A DNA stretch of 64,000 nt from Macrothele yani. Lineage: Eukaryota; Arthropoda; Arachnida; Araneae; Macrothelidae. Each line of letters opens with the position of its first letter. Position 1 is the stretch's first letter. Shown piece by piece: positions 42,256 through 56,090 of the stretch. The translations under genes were made by a program, and so were the position numbers. A model generated the notes under the pieces. The model saw only the letters and a program-made list of their open reading frames with translations, was not told the origin of the DNA and did no database searches. The stretch lies in assembly GCA_039090855.1 (NCBI GenBank), contig CM077034.1:14649719-14713718 (forward strand), read 5' to 3'.

Positions 42256-42840
42256 AATTAACCCATCACCAAACATAGCACATGTTTCTTTTTATGCTGC
42301 TGGTTGACGAGATTATAAAGCTTCTCTATTGATCAGTAGAACATGCTTATTTTAGTCATATGGTAAATTTACTTGTGTTCATTCAACCGGGTATTCAGAG
42401 TCCTAATTGTAGAACCTATATAAAATTTGTCAATAACACCCGAATCCTCATGGGCGAGCGGAATGCAGTATACACCATATTTCATGAGTTTGGGTACTTT
42501 ATCTCTGTCATTTCTCACATTTAAAACATCTGAACCGTACATTTTTGTAAATATTTTGTATTCTTATATTTATGTTATATTGATTTGGAATTGAAATTTT
42601 ATAATTTGTGCTTATACTGTGACATCATGGTCTGTTGGTGACGGTGCATGATGGGTCGTGTTATCAAGTATATAAGGGTTGACTCTGTTGGATCCCGTGG
42701 CGCATTGACCAGTAGATGGGGACGGGAGATCCCCGAAAGCGCTACTGTGCTTTTAACCCGCGCTTTTAATTTGTAAATAAATTGATTTTAATTTGCTTAT
42801 TGAAGACGTGGTTTGCTTTTATCGCATGCATAGACAGCTT
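42256..42840 (-). pseudogene. PLE fragment with GIY-YIG remnant, trapped inside the hAT
   Basis: The minus strand reads RDKVPKLMKYGVYCIPLAHE then DKFYIGSTIRTLNTRLNEHK (about 42530-42400), a GIY-YIG domain related to the 24594-25433 frame, followed by a stop. At 42716-42760, CCAGTAGATGGGGACGG then GAGATCCCCGAAAGCGCTAC resembles a degenerate hammerhead core with a GGGGA/TCCCC stem. Confidence 0.7.
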
Positions 42841-43583
42841 ATTTTGTACATATACCATTCCATGCGAAAATATTTCCTGTTGAAGCACGTGTGAGTTTTG
42901 GTTTAGACGTTGTTAAAGCAGGTGATTTTGATGTTAGCGTTCGGCGTTCGAGAACGTACACTGTATAAAATTAAGCGGTGTGATTTCACGGAAAATTTCT
43001 TTTTCCGTACTTAAATTGAAATTCCGCAAAATCAACAAACCTGCACAGCCCCACAAACACTCGGGAACCAGACTCACGTATGTCATAAAACGAATCGCAC
43101 GACAAAGAAATTTTGTTTTTTGTCATTACTGTGAGTGATTTAGTCATTTTATTTTCTGTTGAAGCTGATTATTTTTCTGAAGAGGTTTGCAATTTCCCCC
43201 CCTAATGGAGGACTTTTCAAATATTAAGCATTTTTCATCGTGGTTTTTCTAAGCAACAAATTGCTTTGCAATATGTTTTTTTTTAACTGACAATGACTCA
43301 TTTATCTTTCAAAAAGGTGAAATGTACTTTTTATAGTATTATTTCACACACACACACACACACACACACAAAAAAAACTAAATATGAAATGTACTCTCGA
43401 TAGGTATAATAGCTTTTGTCTTAAGTTGTCCAAAGACTGATACACAGACATCGTATAATCATCGGTACAATAAGTATCAGGTTTCTTACAGTAACACAAT
43501 ATATAATAAGTACCTGGTGCACCAAATAAGGGAAAGGAGAAATATCCTGGGCCACAAAAAACAAACAAAATCTATGTGATATG
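42841..43583. other. Unassigned DNA with a CA microsatellite
   Basis: No gene or element recognised; (CA)n at 43345-43371 followed by an A-run. Relatively CpG-rich between 42930 and 43100. Confidence 0.5.
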
Positions 43584-45886
43584 CAGTGGCTGCTTTTCAG
43601 GTAAAGTAAGTGAAGTGCCTCTTCACCTATTTTACTCAAAATAAAGTTTTATTCATTATTTTTTTATAATATATTCTTTTTTGCCTTTATTCAGTTCCAA
43701 AATACTCAAAATTTTGAATAGATATTAATTCACATGGCGAGCTCAATACGGAAAACAAATCCTTATACGCAAAACAGTGCAAGTGAAGAGCCGAAATGTC
43801 TGCAGTAGTCCGCCAAGTTGCCATGGTAACCGTGACGTCACCCTCCCCAATCTGCTCGCTCAAGTGAAGTGTTTCAGTTTCACGCGCCATACCTCTGGAT
43901 CTTTCAGTTTTTGAGCGTAAAGTCGTGAGAGATCACGCTGGAGCGGGCGGACTGACAGGGTACCTTGCAATCTGCTAGGGGTTTTTTCCTTGTAATTCTG
44001 TGGTACATTATTTTCTGAAAGGAATTTGTGCTTTTTGTGATTATTTGTTGAAAGCTTTAACTGATATTTTAGGTTTGTGTACAATTTAACTGATAGTGAT
44101 AGTTTTTAGTATGCATCCTGTGGACGACATTGCTTGTAATTTATTGCAAACTCCATTTACTCTGAGGAAAGATGAAGATGAAAGGGACATTTTGCTTCAA
44201 GGACGACCAACGGATTCACTGACAATTGTTGCCAAGAACGAAATCAAGAAGAGCGGTAAATCTAACAATATTAATTTAAAAAATTGTTGGTTTACTGAAT
44301 ATAAATGCATTTGCAGCACTTCTGTGTTAATTTTTTGGGGGTGGGGGGGGGGGGCTGCTTATTTTTAGTAATAAACATTTGACGTGGAATAAAGATGGAT
44401 TCTCCGATTTATTAAGCGTAACACGGTCACTTTATAAACATCGTGATTCTAGTGAACACCTGAAATGCGGATTAATGTTAAGGAATTTTGAAAAAATTCA
44501 AAACACTGTTGCCGATGCCCTGAGGAAGAATGCTACACTTTTGAAAACGCATTTTAACGAAAACTTTCCTTTAAATAGACTTCATGCAGACAGTGATTGA
44601 TGCAGTATTAGTCTATACAGTATTTGAGCAAACAAGAACTAGCATTCCGTGGCCATGACGAAAGCATGGGCTCGATAAATCGTGGAAATTTCATTGAATT
44701 GCTTTCATTGTTGATACGAAGAAGTTCTTTAGAAATTGAAAATCAATACGAAAGGATAAAAAACTATTCAAAGTGAATTAATTGAATGTATTTCTGAATA
44801 TATAAACAATCACGTCAAAAATTAAATAATTTTTGATTGTTGATTCGGAAGGTGTATTGGTTGAGGGATTTTTGGGTTTCCATGATGTGAATGAAGATAG
44901 AACGTTAGGAGCTTTATACAAAATCCTAGACAAAATTTTGGAACAGTTTGATTACCAACACAAATAAATAGGACGATGGGGCAAGTATAATGTCTGGACA
45001 CTTAAATGGGATACAGAAAAAAAAGTCAAGGATAAAGCTTCTCAAGCTGTTTTTGTTCAATGCTTAGTTCATCGTTTGAATCTTGTATTACACCAGAGTT
45101 TTTCTAAAATTTCTAAGTGTCGAATACTTTTTGCAAGCCTCAGTGGAATTGCTTCGTTTGTTCACCATTCAGAAATAAGCACGGGAATTTGCTGCTCTTA
45201 CACAGGAAACAATTTTTCAAAATTATAAACAATTGTATTTTGAAATTTTGGGCCACATTCTTATGGAAATGGATATAAGATTTTAAGACTGTAAGAAACT
45301 TCCATTTGTCTGACTTGCTGACACAACCAAATTCGAATAATTTAATGGATGCTTTCCCTGTCACGCTCTTGAAAATCTACATTTTTACGGAAACATATTT
45401 ACTAAACACCAGCGCCTTAAAAACGAACTGAGTCTTGTATATGCCAATGAAAAATTAAGGAATATATTGACTCAAGAACTCCTTCGAGTGTTTCACGGAG
45501 ACAAAGACATTTTTACAGAAGATTATAAATTGGTTTTCCTCAGTTTAACAATTCCATCTACAAGTGTGCCAGTGGAAAGAAGTTTTCTTAAAAGAATACA
45601 AACTTGCTCAAGAAAAACTAGTTCCAAAGCTAGACTTGCTTCTTTGGCATATATTTCTATTCAGGAAGTCATTTGATTGATGCTCGCGAAGAAACAACCA
45701 TCTACCATCTTATGACTACATAATCGACAAATTTGCAGCTTGAAAAGGAAGAAAAATTGATTTAATATACAAAAAATAGGTAAGTCCTCATTAAGGGATT
45801 TTCATTGTAGACAGTAGATATCTTTTCATACTGCTCTTGTACCTCTTCACCTATTTTTCCAACCACGAGACGCCACTGTCCCACAC

Positions 45887-45990
45887 TTTCTCTGATGTAA
45901 GACCTTAATTAATAACAACCTTTTCAAATACTTTCCCTGGCATACTCAGCAAACTGTTACCATGAAAATTCTTGCGTTTCAGTAAGAACA
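45887..45990 (-). pseudogene. LINE B copy 2, part two
   Basis: Resumes the sequence broken at 41626 (compare CATCCCACACTTTCAATGAT at 47324) with ACTTTCTCTGATGTAAGACC, then TACTTTCCCTGGCATACTCA, and fades out by about 45990. Confidence 0.85.
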
Positions 45991-46059
45991 AAGCACTTCT
46001 GTAAAAAAACTGGATGAGCAGGAGATACCGGACTCACTGCAGATGCATAGTAGGTCATC

Positions 46060-49045
46060 ATCATATCATATCACTAAGCTATTCTCCGAGATTCAGAGGT
46101 TAGCTCCAAAAAGAAATACAAACTTCCAGATATTTTTACTTATTGTTGTCGTATCAAACTTCTCCATTTACAGCGATCTTGACATACAACTCGGGCTTCA
46201 CTCACATCCATCACACGCTGTACACAAGATCTTTTATACTTCATACTCGTAATCTTTTTCTCATGCAGACACTCCTGAATCTGATACACCCATGTCTTCC
46301 TCGGCCTTCCTCTGCCTTTCCTTCCTGCCACTTGGGCTGAAAAGATTTTCTTAGTAAGCATTTCATCACTCATTCTTTCAACATGGCCAAACCACCGAAG
46401 CATATTGGTCTCCACCTTGCTAACAACATTTTGCTTCACATCACACAACTGCAATACATCTTCCTTCCTCACACAATCAGATCGTGTCTTGCCACAAACC
46501 CCACGTAAGTAACGCATTTCTCCAGCACACAAACGACTCCTATGTTTCTTCTGCAGTACCCAGGTTTCACTGCCATACATCAGAGTAGGAACAATTACAG
46601 TTTCATACACAGCCATTCGGGACTCTCTAGAGAACCCATCATACCTGTTAAAACCTCCCAGAGCAGCTATGACTTTCAAAGAAGAATTCACTCGCCTACT
46701 GATTTCACCATCCAACTTGTTCTCTCTGTCAAACATGCTTCCTAAATACACAAACTCACTCACCTGGTCAATCACAGTGCCATTTATACTTACATTACAT
46801 TCAGTGCTACCCATTCCTCTCTCAAACACCATAACTTTGGTTTTTTTCCTTATTTAGTCAACATACTCTGCAACTCACTTTTGCTCTCTGCCAACAGGAC
46901 AGTGTCATCAGCATACAGCAATCTGCACACACGGATATCACCAAGACATAAACCAGTATTATCTATTTTGGCATCACGCAAGCACGCATCCATAAATATA
47001 TTAAACAGCCATGGTGACATTACACAACCTTGTCTAACTCCTGCACCAATGGAAAACCATTTTGATAAAACACCATTCACTCGTACACAAGCTCTACTAC
47101 CAGCATACATGGCTTTTACACTATTAAGTAGATTCCCAGTAACACCATATTCATTCAATACCTTCCACAAAAGTGTCCTATTCACTTGGTCGTAAGCTTT
47201 CTCTAAATCTATGAAGGCAGTAAAAACTTTCTTCCCAACAGCCAGATACTTTTCAATCATCATGCGTAATGCAAAAATCTGGTTAGTGCAGCCTTTCCCA
47301 GGCATAAAACCACTCTGAACATCCCACACTTTCAATGATGTAAGAACCCGTACTTTTTCAATAACAACCTTACCAAACACTTTCCCTGGCACACTCAGTA
47401 GGCTAATACCACGATAGTTCTTGCATTCAGTCTGATCACCTTTTCCCTTATAGAAGGGAACAATGATAGCATCCTTCCAATCCCGAGGTACCATTCCTAA
47501 CTCCCAGTACAACTGGCAAAATTTCAGTTAACCAGTCAATTATAGGGTCACCACCGTATTTCAACATCTCTGCAGTTATGCCATCAACTCCCATAGCCTT
47601 ACCATTCTGAAGAGATTTTAGAGCTTTACACACTTCTTCTCTTGAGATCCCTCCTGTGCTTTCATCCCTCATTGTGACATCATCTGCATCTGTTTCAGAA
47701 TCATTTTTGCTTTCCTGATCTAATATCTCACAGAAGTATTCGCCCCATCTGTCACTTAACTCATTGGGCTCCCATATCATTTCCCCAATCTCATTCTTCA
47801 CACAACTTACAACTTTGTTTCCCCTATTTTTCCTGAGTCTCATGTACTTCCAAGAAGGACTTTCTATCTTTCCAAAAAGCCAGTTCATGCCTTTCCACTT
47901 TCTTTTTCCTATCTTTTGCCTTACTGTGGCGAACCAGCTTAGCAGCTTTCACGCTTCTTACAGCAATATTCATCCACAGAGACTCTACCTTGCAACATCC
48001 CCAAATAGGCTTCCTTATTTCTCTTTACTGCCTCTTCAAACTCACTATTCTACCAAGCATCACCTCTATTGTTACCCATTATTGTGGTGCCACAGACCTC
48101 TTTAGCAGCAGTGACAACACAGTTCTTAAAACATTCCCACTTCTTTTCTACATCCCTCTCACCAGACTTCAGATCCTTCAGTCATTCTCTGAGTAAATCA
48201 GAATACCGCTGATGATCTTCAAGGAGCCTATCAACCTTTATTGTTTCTATCCTGGGTCTCTTCCTATTCCTTTTCCTCCAACCAACATTAAGTTTCACTC
48301 GCGACACTACCAAGTAATGATCAGAACCAACATCCGCACCTCTCATCACACGGGTGTCAACAACTAAGTGTTTCAAACGCTGTTCGTAGACAACAAAATC
48401 TATCACACTCTTTTGACCAAGAGTACGATTTTCCCAAGTATATGTGTGGATATTCTTGTGGTTGAAAAATGTATTGGATACACACAAACCATTGTCAATG
48501 CAGAGTTCAATTAATCTTTCACCATTATCATTCACACAAGGATCATTAAACTTACCCAGAACATTGTCAGAAATTGCATTCTGCACACCTACTCTAGCAT
48601 TGAAATCCCCTGCTATTATAACTTTTTCTTTAGCACCAAACTGGCTCAAAACAGCTTTTAGCTCATTCCAGAAATCTTCCTTCTTATCAGAAGGTTCCGA
48701 GTCACAAGGAGCATACACTACAACAATTACAATTCTCTGAAGTTTCACTTTCAAACAAATCCAGAGAATTCTCTCACTTATGCAACTATAGTGAATCAAG
48801 TTGTTCTTCATCTTTTCACTTAAAATCACACCTACACCAGCCTGTCCTCTCATATTATCCAATACTCCAGACCACACACTCACCGTGCCATTCACTTCTT
48901 CTACCCCAATTTGCTTCTTTTGGTTTCACTTACACACAGCACATCCAGTCTATACTTATTCATCTTTTCAGAAGCATGTCAAACATACCTCTAGTATTCC
49001 ATACACCAATCTTACATTCACTCAGCCATGATCTCTTTCTCATAC
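46060..49045 (-). mobile_element. LINE B, copy 3, nearly full length
   Basis: The most complete family B copy, read on the minus strand. The endonuclease domain (48895-48182) has VIIAGDFNARVG and VIDFVV, with the catalytic RGADVGSDHYLVVSRV. A linker frame (47888-47448) has EEVCKALKSLQNGKAMGVDG. RT (47512-46850) has AFIDLEKAYDQVNRTLLWKV, GAGVRQGCVMSPWLFNIFMD and YADDTVLLAESKSE. The C-terminus (46832-46140) has LRWFGHVERM and KGRGRPRKTW and ends WRSLIRQQ. Frame breaks near 46845, 47450-47510 and 47900-48180 show it is inactive; a deletion near 46850 removed the LSINKGKTK segment seen in copy 1. 3' tail: CACTAAGCT plus ATATCAT. Confidence 0.93.
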
Positions 49046-49195
49046 GACTTTTGGGGTACGGTAATGAAGTCGATTAGCAGGTTTTGCAATAGGCGGGAAC
49101 AGCATTAATTATTGGGTGAAAATTAACAACTAGTGATTTCTCCCATTGTGAAAGAAGAAGGAAGAAGAGAGATAAGGGTCCCTATTCTTGGAAGG
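49046..49195. other. Junction sequence between LINE B copies
   Basis: GA/AG-rich and unassigned; separates the 5' end of copy 3 from a second endonuclease piece. Confidence 0.5.
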
Positions 49196-49552
49196 GAGGA
49201 AATTGCATTCTGCACACCTACTCTAGCATTGAAATCCCCTGCTATTATAACTTTTTCTTTAGCACCAAACTGGCTCAAAACAGCTTTTAGCTCATTCCAG
49301 AAATCTTCCTTCTTATCAGAAGGTTCCGAGTCACAAGCAGCATACACTACAACAATTACAATTCTCTGAAGTTTCACTTTCAAACGAATCCAGAGAATTC
49401 TCTCACTTATGCAACTATAGTGAATCAAGTTGTTCTTCATCTTTTCACTTAAAATCACACCTACACCAGCCTGTCCTCTCATATTATCCAATACTCCAGA
49501 CCACACACTCACCGTGCCATTCACTTGTTCTACCCCAATTTGCTTCTTTGGT
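49196..49552 (-). pseudogene. LINE B endonuclease fragment (second, partial copy)
   Basis: The minus-strand frame repeats the start of the endonuclease: NGTVSVWSGVLDNMRGQAGV, then GVILSEKMKNNLIHYSC and VIIAGDFNARVGVQNAIS, about 97% identical by eye to 48571-48915. It joins the 137-bp satellite directly at TCTCTGTCAAACATG, jumping from the endonuclease to the RT C-terminal region. Confidence 0.9.
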
Positions 49553-52500
49553 TTCTCTGTCAAACATGCTTCCTAAATATTCAAATTCATTCACCTGGTC
49601 TATTCTGTGCCAATTAGATTGATCTTGCATTTAGTACTAACAGTTCTTTACTCAAAAACCATAACTTTTCTCTTTAATATCTAATCTGTTTCTCTGTCAA
49701 ACATGCTTCCTAAATATTCAAATTCATTCACCTGGTCTATTCTGTGCCAATTAGATTGATCTTGCATTTAGTACTAACAGTTCTTTACTCAAAAACCATA
49801 ACTTTTCTCTTTAATATCTAATCTGTTTCTCTGTCAAACATGCTTCCTAAATATTCAAATTCATTCACCTGGTCTATTCTGTGCCAATTAGATTGATCTT
49901 GCATTTAGTACTAACAGTTCTTTACTCAAAAACCATAACTTTTTCTCTTTAATATCTAATCTGTTTCTCTGTCAAACATGCTTCCTAAATATTCAAATTC
50001 ATTCACCTGGTCTATTCTGTGCCAATTAGACTGATCTTGCATTTAGTACTAACAGTTCTTTACTCAAAAACCATAACTTTTCTCTTTAATATCTAATCTG
50101 TTTCTCTGTCAAACATGCTTCCTAAATATTCAAATTCATTCACCTGGTCTATTCTGTGCCAATTAGACTGATCTTGCATTTAGTACTAACAGTTCTTTAC
50201 TCAAAAACCATAACTTTTCTCTTTAATATCTAATCTGTTTCTCTGTCAAACATGCTTCCTAAATATTCAAATTCATTCACCTGGTCTATTCTGTGCCAAT
50301 TAGACTGATCTTGCATTTAGTACTAACAGTTCTTTACTCAAAAACCATAACTTTTCTCTTTAATATCTAATCTGTTTCTCTGTCAAACATGCTTCCTAAA
50401 TATTCAAATTCATTCACCTGGTCTATTCTGTGCCAATTAGACTGATCTTGCATTTAGTACTAACAGTTCTTTACTCAAAAACCATAACTTTTCTCTTTAA
50501 CATCTAATCTGTTTCTCTGTCAAACATGCTTCCTAAATATTCAAATTCATTCACCTGGTCTATTCTGTGCCAATTAGATTGATCTTGCATTCAGTACTAA
50601 CAGTTCTTTACTCAAAAACCATAACTTTTCTCTTTAATATCTAATCTGTTTCTCTGTCAAACATGCTTCCTAAATATTCAAATTCATTCACCTGGTCTAT
50701 TCTGTGCCAATTAGATTGATCTTGCATTCAGTACTAACAGTTCTTTACTCAAAAACCATAACTTTTCTCTTTAATATCTAATCTGTTTCTCTGTCAAACA
50801 TGCTTCCTAAATATTCAAATTCATTCACCTGGTCTATTCTGTGCCAATTAGATTGATCTTGCATTTAGTACTAACAGTTCTTTACTCAAAAACCATAACT
50901 TTTCTCTTTAACATCTAATCTGTTTCTCTGTCAAACATGCTTCCTAAATATTCAAATTCATTCACCTGGTCTATTCTGTGCCAATTAAATTGATCTTGCA
51001 TTCAGTACTAACAGTTCTTTACTCAAAAACCATAACTTTTCTCTTTAATATCTAATCTGTTTCTCTGTCAAACATGCTTCCTAAATATTCAAATTCATTC
51101 ACCTGGTCTATTCTGTGCCAATTAAATTGATCTTGCATTCAGTACTAACAGTTCTTTACTCAAAAACCATAACTTTTCTCTTTAATATCTAATCTGTTTC
51201 TCTGTCAAACATGCTTCCTAAATATTCAAATTCATTCACCTGGTCTATTCTGTGCCAATTAGATTGATCTTGCATTCAGTACTAACAGTTCTTTACTCAA
51301 AAACCATAACTTTTCTCTTTAATATCTAATCTGTTTCTCTGTCAAACATGCTTCCTAAATATTCAAATTCATTCACCTGGTCTATTCTGTGCCAATTAAA
51401 TTGATCTTGCATTCAGTACTAACAGTTCTTTACTCAAAAACCATAACTTTTCTCTTTAATATCTAATCTGTTTCTCTGTCAAACATGCTTCCTAAATATT
51501 CAAATTCATTCACCTGGTCTATTCTGTGCCAATTAGACTGATCTTGCATTTAGTACTAACAGTTCTTTACTCAAAAACCATAACTTTTCTCTTTAACATC
51601 TAATCTGTTTCTCTGTCAAACATGCTTCCTAAATATTCAAATTCATTCACCTGGTCTATTCTGTGCCAATTAAATTGATCTTGCATTCAGTACTAACAGT
51701 TCTTTACTCAAAAACCATAACTTTTCTCTTTAATATCTAATCTGTTTCTCTGTCAAACATGCTTCCTAAATATTCAAATTCATTCACCTGGTCTATTCTG
51801 TGCCAATTAAATTGATCTTGCATTCAGTACTAACAGTTCTTTACTCAAAAACCATAACTTTTCTCTTTAATATCTAATCTGTTTCTCTGTCAAACATGCT
51901 TCCTAAATATTCAAATTCATTCACCTGGTCTATTCTGTGCCAATTAAATTGATCTTGCATTCAGTACTAACAGTTCTTTACTCAAAAACCATAACTTTTC
52001 TCTTTAACATCTAATCTGTTTCTCTGTCAAACATGCTTCCTAAATATTCAAATTCATTCACCTGGTCTATTCTGTGCCAATTAGATTGATCTTGCATTTA
52101 GTACTAACAGTTCTTTACTCAAAAACCATAACTTTTCTCTTTAATATCTAATCTGTTTCTCTGTCAAACATGCTTCCTAAATATTCAAATTCATTCACCT
52201 GGTCTATTCTGTGCCAATTAAATTGATCTTGCATTCAGTACTAACAGTTCTTTACTCAAAAACCATAACTTTTCTCTTTAATATCTAATCTGTTTCTCTG
52301 TCAAACATGCTTCCTAAATATTCAAATTCATTCACCTGGTCTATTCTGTGCCAATTAAATTGATCTTGCATTCAGTACTAACAGTTCTTTACTCAAAAAC
52401 CATAACTTTTCTCTTTAACATCTAATCTGTTTCTCTGTCAAACATGCTTCCTAAATATTCAAATTCATTCACCTGGTCTATTCTGTGCCAATTAAATTGA

Positions 52501-55500
52501 TCTTGCATTCAGTACTAACAGTTCCTCACTCAAAAACCATAACTTTTCTCTTTAATATCTAATCTGTTTCTCTGTCAAACATGCTTCCTAAATATTCAAA
52601 TTCATTCACCTGGTCTATTCTGTGCCAATTAAATTGATCTTGCATTCAGTACTAACAGTTCCTCACTCAAAAACCATAACTTTTCTCTTTAACATCTAAT
52701 CTGTTTCTCTGTCAAACATGCTTCCTAAATATTCAAATTCATTCACCTGGTCTATTCTGTGCCAATTAAATTGATCTTGCATTCAGTACTAACAGTTCCT
52801 CACTCAAAAACCATAACTTTTCTCTTTAATATCTAATCTGTTTCTCTGTCAAACATGCTTCCTAAATATTCAAATTCATTCACCTGGTCTATTCTGTGCC
52901 AATTAAATTGATCTTGCATTCAGTACTAACAGTTCCTCACTCAAAAACCATAACTTTTCTCTTTAATATCTAATCTGTTTCTCTGTCAAACATGCTTCCT
53001 AAATATTCAAATTCATTCACCTGGTCTATTCTGTGCCAATTAAATTGATCTTGCATTCAGTACTAACAGTTCTTTACTCAAAAACCATAACTTTTCTCTT
53101 TAATATCTAATCTGTTTCTCTGTCAAACATGCTTCCTAAATATTCAAATTCATTCACCTGGTCTATTCTGTGCCAATTAAATTGATCTTGCATTCAGTAC
53201 TAACAGTTCTTTACTCAAAAACCATAACTTTTCTCTTTAATATCTAATCTGTTTCTCTGTCAAACATGCTTCCTAAATATTCAAATTCATTCACCTGGTC
53301 TATTCTGTGCCAATTAAATTGATCTTGCATTCAGTACTAACAGTTCCTCACTCAAAAACCATAACTTTTCTCTTTAATATCTAATCTGTTTCTCTGTCAA
53401 ACATGCTTCCTAAATATTCAAATTCATTCACCTGGTCTATTCTGTGCCAATTAAATTGATCTTGCATTCAGTACTAACAGTTCTTTACTCAAAAACCATA
53501 ACTTTTCTCTTTAATATCTAATCTGTTTCTCTGTCAAACATGCTTCCTAAATATACAAATTCATTCACCTGGTCTATTCTGTGCCAATTAAATTGATCTT
53601 GCATTCAGTACTAACAGTTCTTTACTCAAAAACCATAACTTTTCTCTTTAACATCTAATCTGTTTCTCTGTCAAACATGCTTCCTAAATATTCAAATTCA
53701 TTCACCTGGTCTATCTCTGTGCCAATTAAATTGATCTTGCATTCAGTACTAACAGTTCTTTACTCAAAAACCATAACTTTTCTCTTTAATATCTAATCTG
53801 TTTCTCTGTCAAACATGCTTCCTAAATATTCAAATTCATTCACCTGGTCTATTCTGTGCCAATTAAATTGATCTTGCATTCAGTACTAACAGTTCTTTAC
53901 TCAAAAACCATAACTTTTCTCTTTAATATCTAATCTGTTTCTCTGTCAAACATGCTTCCTAAATATTCAAATTCATTCACCTGGTCTATTCTGTGCCAAT
54001 TAAATTGATCTTGCATTCAGTACTAACAGTTCTTTACTCAAAAACCATAACTTTTCTCTTTAATATCTAATCTGTTTCTCTGTCAAACATGCTTCCTAAA
54101 TATTCAAATTCATTCACCTGGTCTATTCTGTGCCAATTAAATTGATCTTGCATTCAGTACTAACAGTTCTTTACTCAAAAACCATAACTTTTCTCTTTAA
54201 CATCTAATCTGTTTCTCTGTCAAACATGCTTCCTAAATATTCAAATTCATTCACCTGGTCTATCTCTGTGCCAATTAAATTGATCTTGCATTCAGTACTA
54301 ACAGTTCTTTACTCAAAAACCATAACTTTTCTCTTTAATATCTAATCTGTTTCTCTGTCAAACATGCTTCCTAAATATTCAAATTCATTCACCTGGTCTA
54401 TTCTGTGCCAATTAAATTGATCTTGCATTCAGTACTAACAGTTCTTTACTCAAAAACCATAACTTTTCTCTTTAATATCTAATCTGTTTCTCTGTCAAAC
54501 ATGCTTCCTAAATATTCAAATTCATTCACCTGGTCTATTCTGTGCCAATTAAATTGATCTTGCATTCAGTACTAACAGTTCTTTACTCAAAAACCATAAC
54601 TTTTCTCTTTAATATCTAATCTGTTTCTCTGTCAAACATGCTTCCTAAATATTCAAATTCATTCACCTGGTCTATTCTGTGCCAATTAAATTGATCTTGC
54701 ATTCAGTACTAACAGTTCTTTACTCAAAAACCATAACTTTTCTCTTTAACATCTAATCTGTTTCTCTGTCAAACATGCTTCCTAAATATACAAATTCATT
54801 CACCTGGTCTATTCTGTGCCAATTAAATTGATCTTGCATTCAGTACTAACAGTTCTTTACTCAAAAACCATAACTTTTCTCTTTAACATCTAATCTGTTT
54901 CTCTGTCAAACATGCTTCCTAAATATTCAAATTCATTCACCTGGTCTATTCTGTGCCAATTAGATTGATCTTGCATTCAGTACTAACAGTTCTTTACTCA
55001 AAAACCATAACTTTTCTCTTTAATATCTAATCTGTTTCTCTGTCAAACATGCTTCCTAAATATTCAAATTCATTCACCTGGTCTATTCTGTGCCAATTAA
55101 ATTGATCTTGCATTCAGTACTAACAGTTCTTTACTCAAAAACCATAACTTTTCTCTTTAATATCTAATCTGTTTCTCTGTCAAACATGCTTCCTAAATAT
55201 TCAAATTCATTCACCTGGTCTATTCTGTGCCAATTAAATTGATCTTGCATTCAGTACTAACAGTTCTTTACTCAAAAACCATAACTTTTCTCTTTAACAT
55301 CTAATCTGTTTCTCTGTCAAACATGCTTCCTAAATATTCAAATTCATTCACCTGGTCTATTCTGTGCCAATTAAATTGATCTTGCATTCAGTACTAACAG
55401 TTCTTTACTCAAAAACCATAACTTTTCTCTTTAATATCTAATCTGTTTCTCTGTCAAACATGCTTCCTAAATATTCAAATTCATTCACCTGGTCTATTCT

Positions 55501-56090
55501 GTGCCAATTAGATTGATCTTGCATTCAGTACTAACAGTTCTTTACTCAAAAACCATAACTTTTCTCTTTAATATCTAATCTGTTTCTCTGTCAAACATGC
55601 TTCCTAAATATTCAAATTCATTCACCTGGTCTATTCTGTGCCAATTAGATTGATCTTGCATTCAGTACTAACAGTTCTTTACTCAAAAACCATAACTTTT
55701 CTCTTTAACATCTAATCTGTTTCTCTGTCAAACATGCTTCCTAAATATTCAAATTCATTCACCTGGTCTATTCTGTGCCAATTAGATTGATCTTGCATTC
55801 AGTACTAACAGTTCTTTACTCAAAAACCATAACTTTTCTCTTTAACATCTAATCTGTTTCTCTGTCAAACATGCTTCCTAAATATACAAATTCATTCACC
55901 TGGTCTATTCTGTGCCACATTAGATTCTGATCTTATGCATTCAGTACTAACAGTTCTTTACTCAAAAACCATAACTTTTCTCTTTAACATCTAATCTGTT
56001 TCTCTGTCAAACATGCTTCCTAAATATACAAATTCATTCACCTGGTCTATTCTGTGCCAATTAAATTGATCTTGCATTCAGTACTAACAG
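49552..56090. repeat. 137-bp satellite, ~48 copies, derived from LINE B
   Basis: Unit: TTTCTCTGTCAAACATGCTT CCTAAATATTCAAATTCATT CACCTGGTCTATTCTGTGCC AATTARATTGATCTTGCATT YAGTACTAACAGTTCTTTAC TCAAAAACCATAACTTTTCT CTTTAATATCTAATCTG. It aligns with LINE B 46722-46840 (TCTCTGTCAAACATGCTTCC, CTCACCTGGTCAATCACAGT, ATTCAGTGCTACCC, CTCAAACACCATAACTTTGG), the RT part encoding VSINGTVIDQVSEFVYLGSM. Variants run in blocks: AATTAGA at the left, AATTAAA in the centre, TCCTCACTC only at about 52520-53350, TATCTCTGTG at 53711 and 54260, four units apart. No frame stays open. Confidence 0.96.

Larger units (their letters stand above)
41635..45878 (+). mobile_element. Compound hAT transposon (ZMYM1-like) with two left ends
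   Basis: Left TIR CAGTGGCGGCTTTTCAGG and right end complementary CAGTGGCGTCTCGTGG share CAGTGGCG. TCCCACAG (41627-41634) and TCCCACAC (45879-45886) form an 8-bp target duplication with one mismatch inside LINE B. The first ~620 bp (41635-42255), ending in MHPVDDIVCNLLQTPFTLRK, is repeated at 43584-44197. Between the two lies 1.3 kb of foreign DNA including a PLE fragment. The rest of the second copy holds degraded transposase: DDIACNLLQTPFTLRKDEDE, then LRNFEKIQNTVADALRKN (44490-44545), then STSVPVERSFLKRIQT (45555-45605), the conserved hAT C-terminal dimerisation motif. Confidence 0.88.
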
